NCBI RefSeq assembly: GCF_018131005.1
Contig: NZ_JAFCJK010000005.1
Location: 248,001-312,000 of the forward strand
Direction: 5' to 3'
Source of the DNA: Bradyrhizobium lablabi
GTDB lineage: Bacteria > Pseudomonadota > Alphaproteobacteria > Rhizobiales > Xanthobacteraceae
Length of the DNA: 64,000 bases
Position 1 is the first letter of the stretch. Each line of letters opens with the position of its first letter. This document shows positions 1-9,355 of the stretch, piece after piece. The position numbers were made by a program, and so were the translations under genes. A model generated the notes under the pieces. It was not told the DNA's origin. It searched no databases and was given only the letters and a program-made list of their open reading frames with translations.

Positions 1-192
1 GGGCGCCAGCATGTCGGCATGCTTGGCGAAGAAGAACGGCGGGGCGCGCTCGTCATTGCCCATCTCGCGGATATGCTCGAGATAGTTGCGCCCGACGCAC
101 CAGATGCGGCGCACGGGATAAACGCCGGCCTCTCCGACGACGGGAAGCGATGCCTGTGGCGGAAACGGGATGACGTAGGAGGCGGCGTTCAT
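1..192 (-). CDS. Fumarylacetoacetate hydrolase-family protein, N-terminal part (cut by window edge)
   Basis: The 64 visible residues begin MNAASYVIPFPPQ and contain RRIWCVGRNYLEHIREMG, the N-terminal signature of FAH-family hydrolases close to fumarylpyruvate hydrolase. Family members hydrolyse or decarboxylate ring-cleavage products of aromatic compounds using a divalent metal. The metal ligands lie in the missing C-terminal part, so substrate cannot be assigned. The gene leads off the left edge. It sits 31 bp from the end of the ABC transporter gene, which is upstream of it on the same strand. Confidence 0.8.
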   Translation of the reverse strand, partial: MNAASYVIPFPPQASLPVVGEAGVYPVRRIWCVGRNYLEHIREMGNDERAPPFFFAKHADMLAP

Positions 193-223
193 GAGGGTCT
201 CGCTGCTCTTGAGGTGAATGATG

Positions 224-2035
224 TCAGACGATGGCGCCGATCGGCGCCAGCTCCTGCGGCGACGTGTCGTGATGGTATTGCAGGCGGAAGAACGAGGCGT
301 AGCGGCCACCGCGGCGCAGCAGCTCCTCATGCCGCCCGCGCTCGACGATCTCGCCGCCCTCGACCACCAAAATCGCATCGGCATGCATGATGGTGTGCAG
401 GCGGTGCGCAATCACGATCGTGGTGCGGTTCTGGCAGAGATGCTCGATCGCTTCCTGCACCTGCTTCTCGGATTCGGAATCGAGCGCGGCGGTTGCTTCG
501 TCGAGCAGGATGATCGGCGCGTTCTTGATCAGCGCGCGGGCGACCGCGATGCGCTGGCGCTGCCCGCCGGAGAGCTGGGTGCCGTGCTCGCCGACCGGCG
601 TGTCGTAACCGAGCGGGAAGCCCATGATGAAGTCGTGGGCGCAGGCCGCCTTCGCCGCTCCGACGATCTCATCGTCGGTGGCGCCGCGCTTGCCGAAGGC
701 GATGTTGGCGCGGATGGTGTCGCGGAACAGATAGACGTCCTGGCCGACATAGGCGGTCTGCTGACGCAGCGACTTGCGCGACACCGCCGATATCGACTGC
801 CCGTCGATCAGGATCTTGCCCTCACGCGTCTCATAGAAGCGCAACAGCAGCCCCAGCACGGTCGACTTGCCGCCGCCGGAGGGACCGACCAACGCGGTAA
901 CCTTGCCCGGCTCGGCAACGAAGCTCATGCGGTTCAAAACTGGCTCGCCCGCGCGGTAGGCGAAGCTGACATCGCGCAATTCGATCTGTGCCTCGGTCAA
1001 TTCGAGCGCTGGCTTGCCCTCGTCGGAACGCTCGCTCGCCGGACTGTCGACGACTTCGAGCAGCATCCGCGCCCCGACCAACTGGCTGTTGAGGTCGATG
1101 TTGAGCCGCGCCAGCCGTTTTGCCGGCTCGGTCGCCATCAGGAAGGCGGTCATGAAGGAGAAGAACTGGCCGGGCGTGGCGCCGAGCGCGACCACGCTGT
1201 AGCCGCCGTAAAGCAGGCAGCCGGCGATCGCGAAGCCGCCAAGCATTTCCATCAACGGATTGGAACGGTTGGCAACGCGCGCCATCTTGTTCGCGTTGCG
1301 CTCGACGGCCGCGATGTTCTCGTCGATCCGCCGCTGCATGGTGTCTTCCAGCGTGAATGCCTTCACGGTGCGGATGCCCTGCAGCGATTCCTGCATGGTC
1401 TCCAGGATGTCAGCGGTGCCGGTAAACTGGTTAAAGGCGAGCCCCTTGATCCGCTTCACGAGCTTGCGCAGCACCAGCATCGCCGGCGGCACCGCCACGA
1501 GGCCGATAAAGGCCATTAGCGGATCCTGCCACACCATCACGCCGAGCATGCTGACGAGCATCAGGAAGTCGCGCCCGATTGCGTTGACCAGCATGTTGAG
1601 CACATCGGTGATCGACTTGGCGCCGGCCGTGAGCCGCGCCAGGAATTCGGAAGAATGGCGCTCGGAGAAGAAGCCGATGCTCTCGCTCATCAGCTTGGCG
1701 AACAATTGCCGCTGGTTGTTGGCAAGGATGGCGTTGGAGATCTTGTTGAGGATCACCATGTGGCCGTAGGTCGCCACGCCCTTGATGAACAGCAGTACGA
1801 CTGTGATGCCGGAAAAGATGGCGATGCCGGTCACATTCCTGTCGACATAGGCCTGGTTGATCACCTGGCCGAGGACGTAGGTGGCCGCGGCGGTCGCGCC
1901 GGCCGCAACCGCCATCAGCGCGAATGCGACCAGGTAACGCCGCCAATAGGCGATCCCCTGTTCCGTGACCAGGCGGCGAATCAGGATCGCCGCGCCGTAG
2001 GGATCGTCGGTGATTTTCTTTGGAAACTGGGCCAT
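224..2035 (-). CDS. ABC transporter, fused membrane and ATPase domains (MsbA-like half exporter)
   Basis: 603 aa. The N-terminal half (about residues 30-320) is an ABC-type-1 membrane domain with hydrophobic segments. The C-terminal half is a nucleotide-binding domain with Walker A GPSGGGKS near residue 385, signature LSGGQRQR near 488, Walker B IILLDEATAALD near 510 and H-loop IAHRL near 541. This architecture is that of homodimeric exporters such as MsbA, which flips lipid A-core. The neighbouring LPS genes make a lipid or glycolipid substrate plausible, but MsbA identity is inference; other half exporters share the fold. It lies about 100 bp downstream of galE on the same strand. Confidence 0.88.
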   Translation of the reverse strand: MAQFPKKITDDPYGAAILIRRLVTEQGIAYWRRYLVAFALMAVAAGATAAATYVLGQVINQAYVDRNVTGIAIFSGITVVLLFIKGVATYGHMVILNKISNAILANNQRQLFAKLMSESIGFFSERHSSEFLARLTAGAKSITDVLNMLVNAIGRDFLMLVSMLGVMVWQDPLMAFIGLVAVPPAMLVLRKLVKRIKGLAFNQFTGTADILETMQESLQGIRTVKAFTLEDTMQRRIDENIAAVERNANKMARVANRSNPLMEMLGGFAIAGCLLYGGYSVVALGATPGQFFSFMTAFLMATEPAKRLARLNIDLNSQLVGARMLLEVVDSPASERSDEGKPALELTEAQIELRDVSFAYRAGEPVLNRMSFVAEPGKVTALVGPSGGGKSTVLGLLLRFYETREGKILIDGQSISAVSRKSLRQQTAYVGQDVYLFRDTIRANIAFGKRGATDDEIVGAAKAACAHDFIMGFPLGYDTPVGEHGTQLSGGQRQRIAVARALIKNAPIILLDEATAALDSESEKQVQEAIEHLCQNRTTIVIAHRLHTIMHADAILVVEGGEIVERGRHEELLRRGGRYASFFRLQYHHDTSPQELAPIGAIV

Positions 2036-2134
2036 CCGCGTTCCATTGGCGGCTCGGTGCGGCCGGTCGCCAGGGTTGCGGAAACTCCTTGCCCGCTTGC
2101 CGGAGCTTTTTCAAGCCCAATAACGGCTTGATCC

Positions 2135-3148
2135 TTAGGCCGATTCCGCCTGTTGCTCGAGGCCGCCGCGCTCCCGGAGCAGCTTCTCCTCCCAGGCCAG
2201 CGCGTGGGCGGCGATGGTGTCGAGGTCGTCGTAGCGCGGCGTCCAGTCCAGGATCGCGCGAATGCGACCGGTATCGGCGACCATGGCGACGATGTCGCCG
2301 GGCCGGCGCGCCGCATGGGAGACCGCGAAATTGCGCATCGAGACACGGCGTACCGCCTCGATGGTCTCCAACACCGAATAGCCGCGGCCATAGCCGCAGT
2401 TCAGCGTCGTCGATTGCCCGCCGGCACGCAAGTAGGACAGCGCAGAACGATGTGCCTGGACGAGGTCGCTGACATGGATGAAGTCCCTGATGCAACTGCC
2501 GTCCGATGTCGGGTAGTCGGTGCCGAACACGTCGATCTTGGCGCGTTGGCCGGTCGCGGCCTCGACCGCGACCTTGAGGAGGTGAGTGGCGCCGATGGTG
2601 GCAAGCCCAACGCGTCCCTGCGGGTCGGCGCCGGCGACGTTGAAGTAGCGCAGCACGACGTAGTTCATGCCGTGTGCGGAGGCGACGTCGTGCAGCATGA
2701 TCTCGGTCATCAGCTTCGAGGTCCCATAGGGCGACAGCGGACGCGTCGGCGCGATCTCGGGCACCGGCGTCTGGTCCGGATTGCCGTAGACCGCCGCGGT
2801 CGAGGAGAAGATGAAGCGGCTGACGCCGCCCTTCACGGCCGCGTTGAGCAGGCTGCGCGTCGTCATGGTGTTGTTGCGGTAATAGCCGAGCGGGTCGCGC
2901 ATGGAGTCCGGTACCACCACGGAGCCTGCGAAATGGATGATGCTCTCGACATCATGCTGGGCGATCACGCCCTCGACGAGATTCTCGTCGCCGGCATCGC
3001 CGATGAACAGCGGTACGCCCTCGGGCAGCAAGGCGGAGAAGCCTGTGGACAATTTGTCTATCACGACAACGCTCTCGCCGGCATCCACCAGCGCATGAAC
3101 CATGTGACTTCCGATATAGCCGGCGCCGCCGGTCACGAGCGCGGTCAT
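2135..3148 (-). CDS. galE: UDP-glucose 4-epimerase, copy 1
   Basis: 337 aa extended short-chain dehydrogenase. The NAD-binding motif TGGAGYIGS is at residues 6-14, the catalytic Ser lies in FSSTAAVYG, and the Tyr/Lys pair lies in SPYGTSK. The motif LRYFNVAGADPQGRVG is typical of GalE, which interconverts UDP-glucose and UDP-galactose for envelope polysaccharides. A second GalE of similar length is at 17298-18302. The two differ clearly: this copy has IDKLSTGF where the other has FDNFCNSSP, the GalE-like form. Its substrate may therefore be another UDP-hexose. Confidence 0.88.
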   Translation of the reverse strand: MTALVTGGAGYIGSHMVHALVDAGESVVVIDKLSTGFSALLPEGVPLFIGDAGDENLVEGVIAQHDVESIIHFAGSVVVPDSMRDPLGYYRNNTMTTRSLLNAAVKGGVSRFIFSSTAAVYGNPDQTPVPEIAPTRPLSPYGTSKLMTEIMLHDVASAHGMNYVVLRYFNVAGADPQGRVGLATIGATHLLKVAVEAATGQRAKIDVFGTDYPTSDGSCIRDFIHVSDLVQAHRSALSYLRAGGQSTTLNCGYGRGYSVLETIEAVRRVSMRNFAVSHAARRPGDIVAMVADTGRIRAILDWTPRYDDLDTIAAHALAWEEKLLRERGGLEQQAESA

Positions 3149-3276
3149 GGATGCTGCTCTCCCGTTTTATTTGCCGGAATGCTAGCGAGCCGCGGTGAAG
3201 AGGGGGTTTCGGCGCTGCTGAACTGGCCACTATGCTTAATGTTGCGTATAGGAACTGGCGCGAAACGGAGACCTGC

Positions 3277-4323
3277 GTGCCGATCGAGAACAATTCTGCC
3301 GGCGAGCTGCAACTCATCGTGCCGAATCTGCACAGACGCTATTCCGGCGTCACCGCGACCAATCGCATGGTGTCGCCGAAGCTTGCTCGAATGTTTCGCG
3401 CGGCCTGGCTCGGCTCGGATCGTCCCGACGGCATTGCGGCCATGGGATTTGCCGATCTGTTGCGCCTGTGGCGCCGCCGCGCGCCGATCATCTGGCACGC
3501 GCGGCGCAACGACGAGATGATCGCCGGCCTGTTGCTGCGTTGGCTCGGCTGGCCGCTCAAGCTCGTCTTCACTTCGGCGGCGCAGCGCCATCATACCTGG
3601 CTCACGCGCTGGCTGATCCGCAGGATGGACGCACTCATCGCCACCAGCGCGCTGTCGGCGTCGTATCTGAAGCGCGAGGCGACGGTAGTGATGCATGGCG
3701 TCGATACCGATCGCTATGCGCCGCCACGGGATCGCGCCGCCGCCTTTGCCGAGAGCGGATTGCCGGGCCGCTATGCGATCGGATGCTTCGGGCGGGTGCG
3801 AGCGCAAAAGGGCAGCGACGTGTTCGTCGACGCGATGTGCAAATTGCTGCCGCGTTACCCCGATTTCACCGCCGTGCTCGTCGGCGCCGTGGTGGCGGAG
3901 CAGCAGGCGTTTGCGAACGAGCTGAAGCGGCGCATCGCGGCCGCTGGCCTGTCGTCGCGCATCATCATTACCGGCGAGCTTCCGATCGAAGAGGTCGAGC
4001 ACTGGTATCAGCGGTTGACGATCTACGCCTTTACCTCACGCAACGAAGGTTTCGGGTTGACGCTGATCGAGGCAATGTCGGCCGGCACGGCGCTGGTGGC
4101 GTCGCGCGCCGGCGCAGCCGAGTTCGTCGTCGAGGACGGCGCGACCGGCGTCCTGACGCCGCCCGGCGACGTAGATGCGCTGGAGGCGGCACTCGAGCCC
4201 TTGATGCGCGACGTTGCGGCGGCGGCCGCGATGGGCGCGAGGGCCCGGGCCCGTGTGGTCGAAAAATTCAGTCTCGATGCCGAAGCGAACGCGATCGCCG
4301 CGGTCTATCGTACGCTGATCTGA
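3277..4323 (+). CDS. Glycosyltransferase, GT4 family (LPS-type)
   Basis: About 348 aa from a GTG start preceded by GGAG six bases upstream. An in-frame ATG at 3232 has no ribosome binding site and would add 15 residues. The C-terminal GT-B domain holds GCFGRVRAQKGSDVFVDAM and the nucleotide-sugar-binding E-x7-E motif in EGFGLTLIEAMSAGTALVAS. It probably transfers a sugar to LPS core or another envelope glycan. Donor and acceptor cannot be read from sequence. Its 3' end overlaps tail-to-tail by 19 bp with the convergent GT9 gene. Confidence 0.85.
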   Translation: MPIENNSAGELQLIVPNLHRRYSGVTATNRMVSPKLARMFRAAWLGSDRPDGIAAMGFADLLRLWRRRAPIIWHARRNDEMIAGLLLRWLGWPLKLVFTSAAQRHHTWLTRWLIRRMDALIATSALSASYLKREATVVMHGVDTDRYAPPRDRAAAFAESGLPGRYAIGCFGRVRAQKGSDVFVDAMCKLLPRYPDFTAVLVGAVVAEQQAFANELKRRIAAAGLSSRIIITGELPIEEVEHWYQRLTIYAFTSRNEGFGLTLIEAMSAGTALVASRAGAAEFVVEDGATGVLTPPGDVDALEAALEPLMRDVAAAAAMGARARARVVEKFSLDAEANAIAAVYRTLI

Positions 4324-5369
4324 GCCAGCACACGCTCGGCGGTGTCGACCACGTCGCCTGCGGGAAGGTCGCGCATGCAGCGATGGTCGTTCATCGTGCA
4401 AACGGTGCGCTGGCACGGCTGGCACGACAGTTTCGATGCCGTCTGCTGCATTGTCGCCGCGAGGCCGTTGATGGGCGCCCAGAGATAGGGGCTGGTCGGG
4501 CCGAAAATGCCCATGGTCGGCGTACCGATCGCGGCCGCAATGTGCATCAGCCCCGAGTCGTTGGAGATCGCGACGCTGGCCGCCGCCATTGCAAGGACGC
4601 CGTTGCGCAGATCCGTGCCGGTGAGGTCGCGGACGCGGACGCCGCCGGCCGCGACGATTTCCGTTGCCAGCGCCTTTTCGCCTGGGCCGCCGACGACCCA
4701 GACGTCGAAACCGCGCTCGGCGAACAGGCGCGCGGCCTCGGGATAGTAGGTCCAGCGCTTTGACTCGCCGACCGACCCGGGCCCCAGCGCGATGGCCGGA
4801 CCCGAACCGAGTCCATTGGCTTGCCGCCAGCGGGCGACGTCTTCGGAAGGAACCCTTAGCTGGGGCACGGGCCATTCCGGCGGTAGTGCCGCGCCATCGG
4901 GCAGGGCGAGCGCGGCGTTCTTGTCGATGAAGCGCGGGAGCTTCTTCTCGTCCCAGCGCATCGTGTTGATGAGGCCGAATCTTGCCTCGCCGAGGAAGCC
5001 TACCCGCTCAGGGATGCCGGCCAGCGCAGGCGCCAGAGCGGCTTTCCAGGTGCGCGGCAGCACCAGGGCGGTGGCATAGTTTCGGGACCGCAGTTCAGCC
5101 GCCAGCGCTCGCTGCTGGCCCGGCGCCAGCCTGCCGCGCGGTAGGTCGAAGACGATGCCGGAACGGACTCCAGGCATGTAATCCACGAGAGGAGCGCAGA
5201 GGCGGGTGACCAGGAGATCGATCGGCCGGCTCGGCCAGCGCTTCCGCAGCACCCGAACCACAGTGTGGCCGCGGACGAAGTCGCCGATCCACATATAGGG
5301 CACGATCAGGATCGGGCGGGTATCCGCAATATCCTGGGTCTCAATCCCTAATATTGAATCTTCGTTCAT
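4305..5369 (-). CDS. Glycosyltransferase family 9, heptosyltransferase-like
   Basis: 354 aa from the ATG beginning MNEDSILGIETQD; longer upstream readings enter non-coding DNA. Features of GT9 ADP-heptose:LPS heptosyltransferases are present: ILIVPYMWIGDFVRGHTVV near the N-terminus, and NDSGLMHIAAAIGTPTMGIF plus GPTSPYLWAPI in the C-terminal donor-binding domain. These enzymes add L-glycero-D-manno-heptose to inner-core LPS. ADP-heptose synthesis genes hldD and hldE lie immediately next door, divergently transcribed, which supports the role. WaaC versus WaaF cannot be decided. Confidence 0.87.
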   Translation of the reverse strand: MNEDSILGIETQDIADTRPILIVPYMWIGDFVRGHTVVRVLRKRWPSRPIDLLVTRLCAPLVDYMPGVRSGIVFDLPRGRLAPGQQRALAAELRSRNYATALVLPRTWKAALAPALAGIPERVGFLGEARFGLINTMRWDEKKLPRFIDKNAALALPDGAALPPEWPVPQLRVPSEDVARWRQANGLGSGPAIALGPGSVGESKRWTYYPEAARLFAERGFDVWVVGGPGEKALATEIVAAGGVRVRDLTGTDLRNGVLAMAAASVAISNDSGLMHIAAAIGTPTMGIFGPTSPYLWAPINGLAATMQQTASKLSCQPCQRTVCTMNDHRCMRDLPAGDVVDTAERVLAQISVR

Positions 5370-5529
5370 GTCTATGAGGGTGCCGGACCGGGTTCGATTG
5401 CAGCGTGTCGGTAACCGGTTCGCGCCGGGAGGTAAAGCGCCGTTGCCTGGGGCGCGGGAAGTTGGCAAAGCTGACGGCTGGTGGACGCCGACAGGATTGG
5501 GCCTGGTTGGACTGGGGCAGGATTTGGCA

Positions 5530-6510
5530 ATGTTGCTGGTAACCGGAGGCGCCGGTTTTATCGGTTCGAACGTCGTGGCCGCGTTGAATGACGCCGGGCG
5601 CGGCGACGTCGCCGTCTCCGACGTCCTCGGCCACGACGGCAAATGGCTGAACCTCGCCAAGCGTCAGCTCGCCGATGTCGTGCCGCCGGCCGAACTGGGT
5701 GACTGGTTGAAGGGGCGGCAGCTCGATGCCGTGATCCACCTCGGCGCCATCTCGGAAACCACCGCGACTAACGGCGACCTCGTGATCGAAACCAATTTTC
5801 GTCTCTCGATGCGGCTGCTCGACTGGTGTACGGCCAACGCCACGCCCTTCATCTATGCCTCGTCGGCCGCGACCTATGGCGACGGCGGGCAGGGGTTCGG
5901 CGACGATCCATCGGTCGAGGCACTGAAGAAGCTCCGGCCGATGAACCTTTACGGCTGGAGCAAGCATCTGTTCGACCAGGCGGTCGCCGCGCGTGCGGCG
6001 AGGGGCGAGGGCCTGCCGCCACAATGGGCAGGGCTCAAGTTCTTCAACGTGTTCGGCCCGAACGAGTATCACAAGGGCACGATGATGAGCGTGCTGGCAC
6101 GCCGCTTCGACGACATCAGGGAAGGCCGAGTCGTGCAGCTCTTCAAGTCGCATCGCCACGGCATCGCCGACGGCGACCAGCGGCGCGACTTCATCTATGT
6201 CGACGACGTCGTACGGGTGATGATGTGGCTGCTGGCAACGCCGGAGGTCAGCGGGCTGTTCAATGTCGGAACCGGCACGGCGCGCAGCTTCAAGGACCTG
6301 ATCGTCTCGGCCTACGACGCGCTCGGCTTGCGGCCGAACATCGAATATGTCGACATGCCCGAGCAGATTCGCGGCAGCTACCAGTATTTCACCCAGAGCG
6401 AGGTCGATCGTCTGAGGCGCGCCGGATATAACGGCGGCTTCACCGCGCTGGAAGATGCGGTTGACGCGTATGTTAAGGGTTTTCTCAACCGCGCCGATCG
6501 CTATCGCTGA
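5530..6510 (+). CDS. hldD: ADP-L-glycero-D-manno-heptose 6-epimerase
   Basis: 326 aa from an ATG with GGGGCAGGA upstream; a longer in-frame opening back to 5368 would run into the divergent GT9 start. It has NADP-binding TGGAGFIGSN at the N-terminus, HLGAISETTATNGD, the Y-x3-K motif in LYGWSKHLFDQ near residue 140, and FFNVFGPNEYHKGTMMSV, all characteristic of HldD (RfaD). It converts ADP-D,D-heptose to ADP-L,D-heptose, the donor for inner-core LPS. It is followed 7 bp later by hldE, so both steps of ADP-heptose supply are co-transcribed. Confidence 0.95.
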   Translation: MLLVTGGAGFIGSNVVAALNDAGRGDVAVSDVLGHDGKWLNLAKRQLADVVPPAELGDWLKGRQLDAVIHLGAISETTATNGDLVIETNFRLSMRLLDWCTANATPFIYASSAATYGDGGQGFGDDPSVEALKKLRPMNLYGWSKHLFDQAVAARAARGEGLPPQWAGLKFFNVFGPNEYHKGTMMSVLARRFDDIREGRVVQLFKSHRHGIADGDQRRDFIYVDDVVRVMMWLLATPEVSGLFNVGTGTARSFKDLIVSAYDALGLRPNIEYVDMPEQIRGSYQYFTQSEVDRLRRAGYNGGFTALEDAVDAYVKGFLNRADRYR

Positions 6511-6517
6511 GACACAG

Positions 6518-7990
6518 ATGTTCGATTTTGAAGCCCTCTCGCATGCGATCTCCGGCCAGACCGTGCTCTGTGTCGGCGACCTCATGCTCGACGAGTTCGT
6601 CTATGGCGAGGTGTCGCGGATCTCGCCGGAGGCGCCGGCTCCCGTGATCGCGGTCCAGCGCAGCGAGACCAATATCGGCGGCGCCGGCAATGTCGCGCGC
6701 AATATCGCCGCGCTCGGCGGGCACTGCATCTTCGTCGGCCTGATCGGCGACGACCTCGCGGGCGCGACGCTTGCGGCGGCGCTGGCGAAGGAGAGCGGCA
6801 TCGAGAACGTGCTGGTGCGGGACAGCGCGCGTCCAACCACACGCAAGGTCCGCTTCGTCTCCGACTATTTCTCGACCCATATGCTGCGCTCCGACTGGGA
6901 GCTAGCCGTGCCGGCCGCGCCCGCAGTCGAGCAGCAGCTGATCGACGCGATCCTGCCGTTGATCGCGCGTGCCGATATCGTGCTGCTGTCCGATTACGCC
7001 AAGGGCGTGCTTACCGCGCGGGTGATCCGCAACGTCATTGACGCCGCGCGCGGCGCGAAAAAGCGCGTTATTGTCGATCCGAAGAGCGCCAATCTTGCGA
7101 TCTACCGCGGCGCGACCGTGCTGACGCCGAACCGCAAGGAATTTGCCGAGGCGACCCGCAGTCGCGCCGACACTCCGGAAGCCATCGCCCAGGCCGCGTC
7201 CGACGCGATGTACCTCGCTGATTGCGAAGCGATGCTGGTTACGCAAGGCGAGCAAGGGATGACGCTGGTGACGCGCACCGGCCAGTCGGTCCACGTGCCG
7301 GCATTGCCGGTCAAGGTGCGCGACGTCTCGGGCGCCGGCGATACCGTCGCGGCGGTGCTTGCGCTGTCGCTAGCAGCCGGCGCCGACTGGGAGGGCGCCT
7401 TGCGGATGGCATGTGCCGCTGCGGCGGTCGCGGTCGGCAAGACCGGCACCGCGACGGTCTCGCCGTCGGAGTTGCGGCGAAAGATCCTGCCGCATGCCTC
7501 GCTCGCCGCCGAAGACAAGATTGTTCTGGCTGGTGACGACATCGGCGCGCGCCTTTCGGAATGGCGCCGGGAGAATCTACGCGTTGGCTTCACCAATGGC
7601 TGCTTCGACATCCTGCATCCCGGCCATGTCAAAGTCCTGACGGCCGCGCGCCGCGCCTGCGACCGTCTGGTCGTCGGGCTCAACAGCGACGCCTCGGTCA
7701 GGCGGCTGAAGGGCGCGGATCGCCCGGTGCAGGACGCGGGTGCACGCGCCGAGGTGTTGGCTGCGCTCGAAGCCGTCGACCTCGTCGCGATTTTCGAGGA
7801 GGACACGCCAATCAATCTGATCACCAAGGTGCGGCCGAGCGTATTGGTCAAGGGGGGTGACTATACCCGCGAGCAGGTGGTCGGCCACGAGATCGTGGAG
7901 GCAGCCGGCGGCGAGGTGCTGCTGGTGGACATCCTACCCGGTCACAGCACGACCTCGCTGGTCGATCGCGCCCGCGGAGGCAAGGGGTGA
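6518..7990 (+). CDS. hldE: Bifunctional D-beta-D-heptose 7-phosphate kinase / 1-phosphate adenylyltransferase
   Basis: 490 aa, two domains. The N-terminal PfkB-type kinase has GDLMLDEFVYG near residue 20 and DVSGAGDTVAAVLALS near residue 268. The C-terminal cytidylyltransferase-like domain starts with FTNGCFDILHPGHVKVL near residue 358 and carries the HxGH nucleotidyl-transfer motif. The two activities phosphorylate D-glycero-D-manno-heptose 7-phosphate and then adenylylate it. Length and domain order match the fused HldE (RfaE). Its stop overlaps the GTG of the next gene by 4 bp, so translation is probably coupled. Confidence 0.95.
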   Translation: MFDFEALSHAISGQTVLCVGDLMLDEFVYGEVSRISPEAPAPVIAVQRSETNIGGAGNVARNIAALGGHCIFVGLIGDDLAGATLAAALAKESGIENVLVRDSARPTTRKVRFVSDYFSTHMLRSDWELAVPAAPAVEQQLIDAILPLIARADIVLLSDYAKGVLTARVIRNVIDAARGAKKRVIVDPKSANLAIYRGATVLTPNRKEFAEATRSRADTPEAIAQAASDAMYLADCEAMLVTQGEQGMTLVTRTGQSVHVPALPVKVRDVSGAGDTVAAVLALSLAAGADWEGALRMACAAAAVAVGKTGTATVSPSELRRKILPHASLAAEDKIVLAGDDIGARLSEWRRENLRVGFTNGCFDILHPGHVKVLTAARRACDRLVVGLNSDASVRRLKGADRPVQDAGARAEVLAALEAVDLVAIFEEDTPINLITKVRPSVLVKGGDYTREQVVGHEIVEAAGGEVLLVDILPGHSTTSLVDRARGGKG

Positions 7991-9270
7991 GCGCGAGCCT
8001 CGCTTCAGCGACGGCCGCGACATTGCCGGCATGGCGCGATCCGGCGCGCTGGATGACGACGGCTGACGTGGTCGCGGTACTGCTTGCGCTGTCGCTGCCC
8101 TGGTCGACCTCGGCGGTCGGCATCCTGGGGGCCGTGTTCTTCGTGGTCATGCTGCCGACGCTCGACACCAGGGATTTCCTGCGCTCGCTGAAGCGGCCGA
8201 TCTCGGCGCTGCCGATTGCGCTGTTCCTCCTGGCGTTGGTCGGAACGCTGTGGTCGGATGCGCCCTGGAGCGCGCGGAGCTACGCGCTGAGCCCGGCGGT
8301 CAAGCTTCTGGTGCTGCCGTTCCTGTTCTATCATTTCGAACACTCGACCCGCGGCATGTGGGTGTTCGTTACCTTTCTGGTGTCGTGCACGCTCCTGATG
8401 GCGGTATCGTGGGTGATCCTGTTCTACCCGGAATGGTCGCTGCGCAAAGTCGATCCGGAACCAGGCATTTTCGTCAAGAACTACATCAACCAAAGCCAGG
8501 AATTCGCACTTTGCGCCGTTGCGCTGGCCTATCCGATCGTCAAGCTGCTGCGGGCAGGGCGGATCGCGCTGGCGCTGCTGCTGATCGCGGTGGCGGTGGC
8601 TTTCTTCACGAACATGGCCTTCGTGGTGGTGTCACGCACCGCGCTCGTCACCATCCCGATGATGTTCGCGGTGTTTGCGCTTCTCCATTTGCGTTGGCGC
8701 AGCATCGTTCTGATCCTGGCCGCATGCGCCGTGCTCGGCGTGGCGGCGTGGTACGCCTCGCCGCAATTGCGACGGACCGCTGAGACGTTCTCGCGCGACT
8801 ACAAGCTCTACAAGGAACGCAACGAACCGACGTCGATCGGCCTGCGGCTCGAGTTCTGGCGAAAGTCTCTGAACTTCATCGCCGAGGCGCCGATGATCGG
8901 TCACGGGACCGGGGCGACGCGAGGCCTGTTCGAGCGCGCTGCGGCGCCTCCCGGGAGTCTGGCTTCAAGTGAAGTGATCGGCAACCCGCACAATCAGACG
9001 CTGAACGTGGCGGTGCAATGGGGCTTCGTCGGCTTCGCGGTGCTGTATGCGATGTGGATTCGGCACCTTCTGCTGTTCCGCGGCGACGGTCTCGTCAACT
9101 GGATCGGCCTCCTGGTCGTGGTGCAGAACATCTTCACCTCGCTGTTCAATTCGCACATTTTCGATTTCCACGAAGGCTGGATGTACGTGCTGGGCGTCGG
9201 GGTGGCGGGTGGCATGACGCTGAACGCAGCGGCGGCGGGCGTGGAACCTGCAGCTCCGCGCGAGCCATGA
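7987..9270 (+). CDS. O-antigen ligase / polymerase-like membrane protein
   Basis: 427 aa from a GTG that overlaps the hldE stop. The protein is almost wholly hydrophobic, with about ten predicted membrane segments. The stretch FIAEAPMIGHGTGATRGLFE followed by NPHNQTLNVAVQWG has the H/N-containing periplasmic loop typical of Wzy_C/WaaL-type proteins. WaaL transfers O-antigen from undecaprenyl diphosphate to lipid A-core in the periplasm; Wzy and other ligases share the fold. Linkage to hldD-hldE favours an LPS ligase, but this is inferred from context. Confidence 0.82.
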   Translation: MSASLASATAATLPAWRDPARWMTTADVVAVLLALSLPWSTSAVGILGAVFFVVMLPTLDTRDFLRSLKRPISALPIALFLLALVGTLWSDAPWSARSYALSPAVKLLVLPFLFYHFEHSTRGMWVFVTFLVSCTLLMAVSWVILFYPEWSLRKVDPEPGIFVKNYINQSQEFALCAVALAYPIVKLLRAGRIALALLLIAVAVAFFTNMAFVVVSRTALVTIPMMFAVFALLHLRWRSIVLILAACAVLGVAAWYASPQLRRTAETFSRDYKLYKERNEPTSIGLRLEFWRKSLNFIAEAPMIGHGTGATRGLFERAAAPPGSLASSEVIGNPHNQTLNVAVQWGFVGFAVLYAMWIRHLLLFRGDGLVNWIGLLVVVQNIFTSLFNSHIFDFHEGWMYVLGVGVAGGMTLNAAAAGVEPAAPREP

Positions 9271-9355
9271 AGGCTGGCATGCGCGCGGCAGATACGCTAT
9301 CAGCCTTTGTAATGTCTCGTTGCAAATCCTCGGTTGCCCATAGCTCACCCGTCGC

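Noticed and set aside
218..1519. Long plus-strand reading frame (433 codons) opposite the ABC transporter gene
   Set aside because: The complementary strand encodes a complete, motif-rich ABC protein; the plus-strand product is Arg/His/Asp-rich low-complexity sequence typical of GC-rich shadow frames.
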